A DNA stretch of 11,223 nt from Betaproteobacteria bacterium (GTDB lineage: Bacteria; Pseudomonadota; Gammaproteobacteria; Burkholderiales; Burkholderiaceae): positions 1-11,223 of the forward strand of contig JAGWXN010000088.1 in the NCBI GenBank assembly GCA_018969885.1. The letters are read 5' to 3'. The notes beneath the pieces were generated by a model. The model did not search any database. It saw nothing but the letters and a program-made list of their open reading frames with translations, and was not told the origin of the DNA. Position 1 is the first letter of the stretch; every line of letters starts with the position of its first letter. Of this stretch, positions 1 to 5,001 are shown piece after piece. Made by a program: the position numbers and the translations under genes.

Positions 1-836
1 GCCTGCTGCGCGCCGAATGTGCGCTGCTCCCCTACGGACTGTTCACAGGCAAAGTGCCGCTTGGACGTGGACTGTGGGAGTCAGGGTTGATTCGTGCCCT
101 GGATGATGGCGCGCGATCAGTGCTCAACGTGGCCGCAACCTGCGCCGGGGCCGGCATCATTGTGGGCGTGGTCACACTCACCGGATTGGGCCTCAAGTTC
201 AGCTCGATCGTTCTTCAATACGCTGGCAACTCGCTGCTCCTTACCGCCATCTATACCGCGCTGATCGTCTGGATCGTAGGGCTGGCTGTGCCCGTGACTG
301 CGTCCTACATCATCTGTGCGGTGATCGCAGCGCCGGCACTGATGGCGCTCAAGGTGCCCGACTTCGCAGCGCATATGTTCATCTTCTACTACGCAGTGCT
401 TTCTGAAGTGTCGCCCCCCACCGCGCTTTCGCCGTTTGCCGCCGCCTCCATTACCGGAGGTGACCCCTACCGCACCACCCTGCAGTGCTGGAAGTACACG
501 CTCCCCGCGTTTCTGGTGCCCTTCATTTTCGTGCTCGACCCTTCTGGGTCGATGCTGCTCCTGACGGGCTCCATGCGAACGCTCGCCGAGGCCGACTGGT
601 TCGAGGTAGCACGGGTGACCGTCACCGCAGCAGCGGGCATTGCGGCACTGGCCGGCGGGTTTCAGGGCTGGTTATGGCTTAAGTGCCGCAACTGGGAGCG
701 GGCCACGCTATTCGTCGCTGGCGTTGCGCTGGTCTATCCTGCGCCCGCCAGCCACGCGCTGGGTTTTTCCCTTTTTCTTCTCACGCTCGGTGCGCAGCGC
801 CTGCGCCTGCGCGCCCAGCGCCGCACCGCAGGCTAG
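1..836 (+). CDS. TRAP transporter fused permease subunit, C-terminal part (5' truncated by window edge)
   Basis: This is the C-terminal portion (about 277 residues) of the membrane component of a TRAP (tripartite ATP-independent periplasmic) transporter of the fused small-plus-large subunit type, which uses an ion gradient to import a substrate delivered by a periplasmic binding protein. The frame is open from base 3, so the gene starts outside the window; the internal GTG at 54 is not the start. Family-typical stretches are visible: GIIVGVVTLTGLGLKFSS near the left end, and SEVSPPTALSPFAAASITGG in the middle, which resembles the conserved EV-PP-ALAAFAAA loop of fused permeases. About six hydrophobic membrane-spanning stretches follow one another, and the protein ends in a short arginine-rich tail (RLRLRAQRR) that is probably cytoplasmic. 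Fused TRAP permeases usually pair with a TAXI-family binding protein, which would lie to the left, outside the window. The gene converges on the acuI-like gene with an 11-base gap. Confidence 0.92.
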   Translation, partial: LLRAECALLPYGLFTGKVPLGRGLWESGLIRALDDGARSVLNVAATCAGAGIIVGVVTLTGLGLKFSSIVLQYAGNSLLLTAIYTALIVWIVGLAVPVTASYIICAVIAAPALMALKVPDFAAHMFIFYYAVLSEVSPPTALSPFAAASITGGDPYRTTLQCWKYTLPAFLVPFIFVLDPSGSMLLLTGSMRTLAEADWFEVARVTVTAAAGIAALAGGFQGWLWLKCRNWERATLFVAGVALVYPAPASHALGFSLFLLTLGAQRLRLRAQRRTAG

Positions 837-839
837 GCG

Positions 840-853
840 GGCTGGGGTCAGCC
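840..853. terminator. Short hairpin between two convergent genes (possible weak bidirectional terminator)
   Basis: GGCTG (840-844) and CAGCC (849-853) can pair as a five-base, GC-rich stem around a GGGT loop. The stem spans the gap between the TRAP permease stop and the acuI-like stop. There is no run of T on either side, so it is not a classical intrinsic terminator. It is the only hairpin seen in this 11-base gap, and short stems are common by chance in GC-rich DNA. Confidence 0.25.
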
Positions 854-1834
854 GAAGCACACCACCGCGCGGCCCCGAACGCCACCGTTGATCAGCGCAT
901 CACAGTGCGCCGGCAGTTCGGCAAACGAGATACGGTGAACAATCTTGTCCAGCGCCTGAGGCCGCAGGTCGCCCGTCATGCGACGCCACGCGCTACCGCG
1001 CGAACCCACGGGATGGTTTGCATTGACTCCGGCCAGCGTGACGCTGCGAAGAATGAACGGATAGATGGACGTCGTGAACTGTTCGCCCGCTGCGTTTCCA
1101 AACGCCGCAACGATCCCTCGCTGTTTCATCGTACGGAGCACGAAATCAAGCGGCGCGCCGCCCACTGCGTCGATTGAACCTGCCCATAACTGTTCGTCAA
1201 GCGGTCGGGTGTGCTGTGCCTGAATGTCGCGGCCCACCGCGCGAACACATCCGATGCTCTTCAGGTACTCATGCTCAGAAGTTTTGCCAGTCATGCCCAC
1301 CACCTGGTAGCCAAGGCCTGCCAACATACTGATGGCAAAGCTTGAACATCCGCCCGTGGCGCCCGTCACGATGATTTCACCGTCTTCGGGGCGCGTGCCA
1401 TGCTTCTCGATGGCCTCCACTGCAACCGCCGACGTGTAGGCCGCAATGCCAAGCGCCACTACCGAAAACGGGTCAAAACCGTCGATGACAGGAAACACTT
1501 CGGAGGCGGGTGCCCGCACCACTTCGCTGTAAGCGCCGTCGCGGCTAATACCGAACTCGCGCCCCCCCTGGACCGTGACCAGATCGCCTTCACGGAAACG
1601 CGCGTCGCTTGACGACTCCACTACGCCCGAGACCTCAATCCCGGGGGTGCAGGGAAAGCGCTTAAGCACGTTGCCCGCGCCCGTCACCGCCCGGGCGTCC
1701 TTGTAATTGACCGCCGCGAACCGGCTGCGAATCACCACCTCGCCCGGGGACAGATCGTCCACGCCCAGTTCCACAACGCGGCTGAAGCGTTGACCAGCGT
1801 CATCACGAAACGTGCGGATTGCATTGAATTTCAT
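848..1834 (-). CDS. acuI: AcuI/YhdH-family acryloyl-CoA reductase-like MDR oxidoreductase
   Basis: A 328-residue medium-chain dehydrogenase/reductase of the zinc-independent YhdH/YhfP/AcuI branch. Characterised members reduce acryloyl-CoA to propionyl-CoA with NADPH in the cytoplasm; the reaction here is inferred from family. Visible hallmarks are VNYKDARAVTG (residues 42-52), PGIEVSGVVESS (64-75), the nucleotide-binding region IIVTGATGG (154-162), GYQVVGMTGK (175-184), IDAVGG (221-226) and PFILRSVTLAGV (259-270). No structural-zinc cysteine cluster is seen. Length matches the family (about 325). The ATG overlaps the CoA-transferase stop as ATGA, and an AGGAGA ribosome site lies just upstream, so the two are probably translationally coupled. 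Odd points: the usual GGVGS loop is GGCSS here, and the family's GIDS after the PFILR motif is GVNA. It may therefore act on an enoyl-CoA other than acryloyl-CoA. Family assignment is firm, substrate is not. Confidence 0.88.
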   Translation of the reverse strand: MKFNAIRTFRDDAGQRFSRVVELGVDDLSPGEVVIRSRFAAVNYKDARAVTGAGNVLKRFPCTPGIEVSGVVESSSDARFREGDLVTVQGGREFGISRDGAYSEVVRAPASEVFPVIDGFDPFSVVALGIAAYTSAVAVEAIEKHGTRPEDGEIIVTGATGGCSSFAISMLAGLGYQVVGMTGKTSEHEYLKSIGCVRAVGRDIQAQHTRPLDEQLWAGSIDAVGGAPLDFVLRTMKQRGIVAAFGNAAGEQFTTSIYPFILRSVTLAGVNANHPVGSRGSAWRRMTGDLRPQALDKIVHRISFAELPAHCDALINGGVRGRAVVCFG

Positions 1835-3069
1835 CGTTCTTCTCCTGCAGAGGCGCGCTCCCGCGCCGGATTGTCAATGACCGCGCCTTGCGCGATGAGT
1901 TGCTCGATCTCCTCGGGCGTCAAACCAAACCCTTGCAACACCTCGCTTGAGTGTTGACCGATCGCGGGAGGGGGATGCCGTACGCGAGACTGCGCATTCC
2001 GATCACCCAGCAGAAAGCCTGGGGACTGGAAGGTTGCGCCGGACGGCAGCTGCATCGATACCGCAGCGCCCATGTGCTGAAACTGCTCGGATTGGGTGAC
2101 CCAGGCGTAATCGGCAACAGGCGCGCACATGATGTCGCCCGCTTCGAGCAGAGGAATCCATTGCGCCGTCGTGCGGGCGACGAGCCTCTCTTCGATCAGC
2201 AGGCGAAGCTCTGCACGATGACGGACCCGCGCATCGTTATCCGCAAAACGGGGATCGCGTTCGATGCGCTCGCCCAATCCGAGTAATTCGCATAACGACC
2301 GCCAGCGCGGCGGCTGATAGGCCGCAAGCATGATCCAGCCGTCCGCCGTTCGGTAGGCTTCGTTCGGTGCAGCGTAGGGAGCGGCGCTACCGATTCGCCG
2401 GGGCAGTTCACCGCTTGCGAGATACGACGCGATGCCAGTCTGTTGCAGCATGAGGCCGGCGGCATACATGCTGACGTCCAGGTACTGACCGTGCCCCGAG
2501 CGTTCCCGCGCCTGAAGCGCGCCCAGCACCGCAACCGTACCAAGAAACCCGGTGGTCATGTCCACGGCCGGAACCTGCACCTTGCAAGGCTCAGCCCCGT
2601 CAACGCCAATCTGACTCATGAGACCTGACAGCGCCTGAACGACGCCGTCCACACCGGGACGGTCGGCCCAGGGACCGTCCTGCCCATAGGCGGTCACTGC
2701 GCACCAGATAAGCCGCGGATTAAGCGCCGACAGAACCGCCCAGCCCACACCGAGTCGGCTCATGACGCCAGGCCGAAAGCTCTCGATGAGCACATCGGCC
2801 GAGGCGGCCAGGCGATGAACCGTGGCAACCGCTTCCGGCTTCTTGAGGTCGAGGCAAAGCCCCTTTTTGTTGCGATTGAAGCTGAGCGCGACGACCGAAT
2901 CTCCGCTCAGCCAGGGCGGCCCAATCAGCCGACCCAGGTCGCCACTGGGCGCCTCGATCTTGGTGACGTCTGCACCCATATCCCCCATCAGCATGCCGAT
3001 GGTGGGCCCTGCCCCGATCTGTGAAAAATCGAGAACCCTCACCCCCGCCAGCGCTTGACCCAGTGACAT
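1831..3069 (-). CDS. Class III CoA-transferase, CaiB/BaiF (formyl-CoA transferase-like) family
   Basis: A 412-residue cytoplasmic enzyme that moves CoA from a donor thioester to a carboxylic acid, as in the formyl-CoA, carnitine and mesaconate/succinate-type transferases. Seen in sequence: N-terminal LAGVRVLDFSQIGAGP (8-23), MGADVTKIEAP (31-41), SFNRNKKGLCLDLK (63-76), YGQDGPWADRPG (128-139), and AVDMTTG with Asp170 at the place of the catalytic aspartate (Asp169 in Frc, which forms the acyl-aspartyl intermediate). The start at 3069 gives the standard family N-terminus. A more upstream ATG at 3129 would add 20 residues unlike the family and run 53 bases into the preceding gene, so it was rejected. 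The start lies 7 bases after the binding-protein stop, and only a weak GAG-type ribosome site is seen, which suggests coupled translation. The acid substrate and CoA donor cannot be read from sequence; Burkholderiales carry many paralogues. Confidence 0.94.
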   Translation of the reverse strand: MSLGQALAGVRVLDFSQIGAGPTIGMLMGDMGADVTKIEAPSGDLGRLIGPPWLSGDSVVALSFNRNKKGLCLDLKKPEAVATVHRLAASADVLIESFRPGVMSRLGVGWAVLSALNPRLIWCAVTAYGQDGPWADRPGVDGVVQALSGLMSQIGVDGAEPCKVQVPAVDMTTGFLGTVAVLGALQARERSGHGQYLDVSMYAAGLMLQQTGIASYLASGELPRRIGSAAPYAAPNEAYRTADGWIMLAAYQPPRWRSLCELLGLGERIERDPRFADNDARVRHRAELRLLIEERLVARTTAQWIPLLEAGDIMCAPVADYAWVTQSEQFQHMGAAVSMQLPSGATFQSPGFLLGDRNAQSRVRHPPPAIGQHSSEVLQGFGLTPEEIEQLIAQGAVIDNPARERASAGEER

Positions 3070-3076
3070 GATCGGC

Positions 3077-4069
3077 TTACTCGATCCGGATCCCAGTATC
3101 GCGGCCGATTGCCTGCCAGCGCTGAACATCGTCGCGGATCATTGCTTGCAGAGCAGCCGGGCCGACGAACCCAGGCTGGAACCCTTGGTTCACCATTCGG
3201 TCACGCGTATCGGGAGACTCGACAATCCGGCGCAGTTCCCCGGACAGCCGCTCGACCGCCTCAGCTGGCGTTCCCGAAGGCGCAAGAATTGAGTACCAGA
3301 GCGGTACGTCGTAGCCGGGAACACCCGACTCCGCCACGGTGGGCACCTCGGGCATCAATGGTGAGCGCTGCGCCGGGGCGACCGCGATCGCGCGCAGCTT
3401 GCCTGAACGGACATGCTGGGCGACCGACGCCAGGGTGGCAAACGCGGCCTGTACCTGCCCGCCCAACAGATCGGCGACCGCAGGCCCGGTTCCCTTGTAG
3501 GGCACATGCGTGACCTCGATCTTCGCCAACTTGTTGAGAAGCTCGAAGGCAAGATGCTGGGGCGTGCCATTACCCGGCGTAGCGTGATTGAGCCGCGCAG
3601 GCTGACTGCGCGCGAGGGCGATCAGTTCGGCGACATTGTTCACCGGCACCGAGGGGTGAACCACCAGCAGCATGGGGACCGATGCAACGAGCGCGACGGG
3701 CGAAAAATTACGCTCGATATCAAAAGGCAGTTTCTGGCCCAGGCCTGGGTTGATCGTGACCTGGTTGGAGGCAATGACGATGGTGTAGCCATCCGCCGGC
3801 GAGCGTGCCGCCTGATCAGTGCCCAAATTACCCCCGGCGCCCGGCCGATTATCGATGACCACCGGCTTGCCCAGCGCCTCGGCCATTTTGGGGCCCAGCA
3901 TCCTGGCGAGAATATCGTTACCGCCGCCCGGTGGGAACGGCACAATGAACCGGATCTCGCGAGTGGGATACCCGCCTGGGCCACTCTGTGCAAACGCACC
4001 TGCAGCGCCTGACAGGCCGGCAAGTGCTGCGAGGGCTTTGAGCTGCAGGCGGCGTGAGTGACTCGTCAT
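3077..4069 (-). CDS. Bug/TctC-family tripartite tricarboxylate transporter substrate-binding protein
   Basis: A 330-residue periplasmic binding protein of the Bug (Bordetella uptake gene) family, which capture carboxylates and related small acids for TTT-type transporters. A signal peptide is clear: basic SRRLQLK, then a hydrophobic Ala/Leu core ending in AGAFAQ (about residue 28). The mature part starts with the family signature YPTREIRFIVPFPPGGGNDI, followed by PVVIDNRPGAGGN, which form the ligand-pocket loops. Later HVPYKGTGPAVADLLGGQV and VPTVAESGVPGYD are also typical. The start is supported by an AAGGGGAA ribosome site (4076-4083) six bases ahead of the ATG. It is the first gene of a tight three-gene run with a CoA-transferase and an AcuI-like reductase, so the ligand is probably a carboxylic acid metabolised by them. 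No TctA or TctB membrane gene is in the window, so it is an orphan binding protein here. The ligand is unknown. Confidence 0.95.
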   Translation of the reverse strand: MTSHSRRLQLKALAALAGLSGAAGAFAQSGPGGYPTREIRFIVPFPPGGGNDILARMLGPKMAEALGKPVVIDNRPGAGGNLGTDQAARSPADGYTIVIASNQVTINPGLGQKLPFDIERNFSPVALVASVPMLLVVHPSVPVNNVAELIALARSQPARLNHATPGNGTPQHLAFELLNKLAKIEVTHVPYKGTGPAVADLLGGQVQAAFATLASVAQHVRSGKLRAIAVAPAQRSPLMPEVPTVAESGVPGYDVPLWYSILAPSGTPAEAVERLSGELRRIVESPDTRDRMVNQGFQPGFVGPAALQAMIRDDVQRWQAIGRDTGIRIE

Positions 4070-4075
4070 GATGGA

Positions 4076-4083
4076 TTCCCCTT
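4076..4083 (-). promoter_or_regulatory. Ribosome binding site of the Bug-family binding protein
   Basis: On the minus strand the sequence reads AAGGGGAA, ending six bases before the ATG at 4069. It is a strong Shine-Dalgarno-like match and fixes the start of the binding-protein gene. Confidence 0.7.
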
Positions 4084-4091
4084 GCGGCCGG

Positions 4092-4119
4092 ATAATTCAG
4101 CGATCGGTGCGCGTTGCAA
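4092..4119 (-). promoter_or_regulatory. Candidate sigma70-type promoter of the binding protein/CoA-transferase/reductase operon
   Basis: On the minus strand, TTGCAA (4114-4119) and AATTAT (4092-4097) are separated by 16 bases. Each matches four of six consensus positions (TTGACA, TATAAT). Transcription would begin about 15-20 bases ahead of the AAGGGGAA ribosome site. It is the most AT-rich spot in the 148-base gap between the carbonic anhydrase and the binding protein. The match is moderate and unproven. Confidence 0.4.
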
Positions 4120-4128
4120 CGCATCACC
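4106..4128. promoter_or_regulatory. Palindromic operator-like element at the cassette promoter
   Basis: Bases 4111-4122 (GCGTTGCAACGC) form a perfect 12-base palindrome with no loop. It is flanked by GGTG (4106-4109) and CACC (4125-4128), which are also inverted relative to each other, separated from the core by one and two bases. The loop-free core fits a dimeric repressor or activator site better than an RNA hairpin. It covers the candidate -35 box of the minus-strand operon. No regulator gene is visible nearby to assign it to. Confidence 0.45.
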
Positions 4129-4144
4129 GGGATCGAGGCGCGAT

Positions 4145-4158
4145 GCTAAACGATTAGC
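4145..4158. repeat. Inverted repeat GCTAA-N4-TTAGC upstream of the cassette promoter
   Basis: GCTAA (4145-4149) and TTAGC (4154-4158) are perfect inverted arms with an ACGA spacer. The centre lies 35 bases upstream (minus-strand sense) of the centre of the 12-base palindrome. T4144 and A4156 fit a T-N11-A pattern of the kind bound by LysR-type activators, but that pattern is weak evidence alone. It could instead be a remnant stem in the carbonic anhydrase 3' untranslated region. Confidence 0.3.
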
Positions 4159-4217
4159 GCTGAACCACGTGCTCGCGCGTCTCGCTCGCAAGCATTCCCC
4201 TCGTAAAGCGACAGCGG

Positions 4218-4892
4218 TCAGCCCGTTGCCTGGCGTTCCAGCCAGCGATTGGTCAGGCGTTCGAGGGCATGGTCGTACGCGGCCTCCACCTCGGACGCGG
4301 CCGTAGCGGTCAGGCTCATGTCTTTCAACAAGCCATCCTGGAGACCATAAACCCAGCCGTGCACCACCAATGTCTGTCCGCGCTGCCAGGCATCGCGCAC
4401 GATGGTGGTCCGGCAGACATTCCTCGCCTGCTCGAGCACATTCAGCTCAACCAGTGCGTTGATCCGGAAACGCTCCTCCAGCGACTCAAGAAAATCGCGA
4501 TGAGCATCCCGTACATCCTGCACATGGCGCAACCAGTTATCGACCAGCCCGGCGCGCTGATCCGCGAGCGCCGCGCGCACGCCACCGCAATTGCTGTGCC
4601 CCACCACGATAATGTGCTCGACCCCGAGGACGTCGACCGCGTACTGCACCACGCTGAGCGCGTTGAGGTCGGAGTGAACGAGCAGATTCGCCACATTGCG
4701 GTGCACGAACATTTCGCCGGGCAGCAGATCGACGAGTTCGTTGGCCGGAACCCGGCTGTCGGCGCAGCCCAGCCACATGTACCGGGGGCGCTGCTGCGCA
4801 AGGAGCCCCGTAAAGAAGCCGGGACGGCTTGCCTCCACGCGGGCCGCCCATTCGCGATTGCGCTCAAAGAGCACTGACAGGTCACGAGTCAT
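4218..4892 (-). CDS. can: Beta-class carbonic anhydrase (carbonate dehydratase)
   Basis: A 224-residue cytoplasmic zinc enzyme that interconverts CO2 and bicarbonate, supplying bicarbonate to carboxylases. The zinc and catalytic residues are all visible: Cys43 with the Asp45-Arg47 dyad in CADSRVP, and His99 with Cys102 in HSNCGG. These positions are each one residue from those of E. coli Can, and length agrees with Can (220). Other family stretches are MFVHRNVANL (61-70) and VVHGWVYGLQDG, which carries the C-terminal core. No signal peptide is present. The ATG at 4892 gives the standard N-terminus; no Shine-Dalgarno sequence precedes it, and a TATACT box lies only eight bases upstream. It is transcribed divergently from the efflux operon and ends 148 bases before the binding-protein gene on the same strand; I see no strong terminator in that gap. 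It could also be partly co-transcribed with that cassette. Confidence 0.97.
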   Translation of the reverse strand: MTRDLSVLFERNREWAARVEASRPGFFTGLLAQQRPRYMWLGCADSRVPANELVDLLPGEMFVHRNVANLLVHSDLNALSVVQYAVDVLGVEHIIVVGHSNCGGVRAALADQRAGLVDNWLRHVQDVRDAHRDFLESLEERFRINALVELNVLEQARNVCRTTIVRDAWQRGQTLVVHGWVYGLQDGLLKDMSLTATAASEVEAAYDHALERLTNRWLERQATG

Positions 4893-4900
4893 GAACAGGG

Positions 4901-4906
4901 AGTATA
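4901..4906 (-). promoter_or_regulatory. Candidate -10 box for can, unusually close to its start codon
   Basis: The minus strand reads TATACT (five of six matches to TATAAT), followed by eight bases and then the can ATG. If used, transcription would start at or within a base or two of the start codon, giving a leaderless or near-leaderless message; this fits the lack of a ribosome site. No convincing -35 box is seen about 17 bases upstream, so this remains tentative. Confidence 0.35.
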
Positions 4907-4971
4907 TCGGCGCGGCGCCCGAATGCCCCGTGCGCCCTCCGCATCGTTACGGGCGGCGGCGCTCGGGCGGC

Positions 4972-4977
4972 TACAAT
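4972..4977 (+). promoter_or_regulatory. Candidate -10 box for the RND efflux operon
   Basis: TACAAT (five of six matches to TATAAT) lies 24 bases before the adaptor ATG, which leaves room for a short leader with the GGAAG ribosome site at 4991-4995. The -35 region is GC-rich and poor, which would suit a promoter that needs an activator or is normally weak. An octamer CGGGCGGC occurs twice just upstream (4950-4957 and 4964-4971), within the spacer region. Confidence 0.35.
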
Positions 4978-5001
4978 CCGCGCTTCCTCCGGAAGCACAC
5001 C

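Noticed and set aside
54..836. TRAP permease as a complete 260-residue gene starting at GTG 54
   Set aside because: The frame is open to the left edge with family-like sequence before base 54, and the family length is far greater, so the gene is truncated by the window.
3070..3129. Longer CoA-transferase start at 3129
   Set aside because: It adds 20 residues unlike the family, overlaps the binding-protein gene, and the ATG at 3069 gives the standard N-terminus.
3640..4023. 127-codon open frame on the minus strand within the binding-protein gene
   Set aside because: It is a shifted frame of the well-supported Bug gene and lacks any motif.
4129..4217. Possible intrinsic terminator after the carbonic anhydrase gene
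   Set aside because: GC-rich repeats such as GCTCGC and GCGAGC occur, but I found no strong stem followed by a T-run on the minus strand.
4269..4877. 202-codon open frame on the plus strand opposite the carbonic anhydrase
   Set aside because: It is a by-product of high GC content antisense to a gene with complete catalytic motifs, and its translation shows no recognisable domain.
4696..5001. N-terminal extension of the adaptor to an upstream ATG at 4696
   Set aside because: It would overlap the carbonic anhydrase and its promoter, add about 100 Arg/Ser-rich residues and bury the lipoprotein signal.
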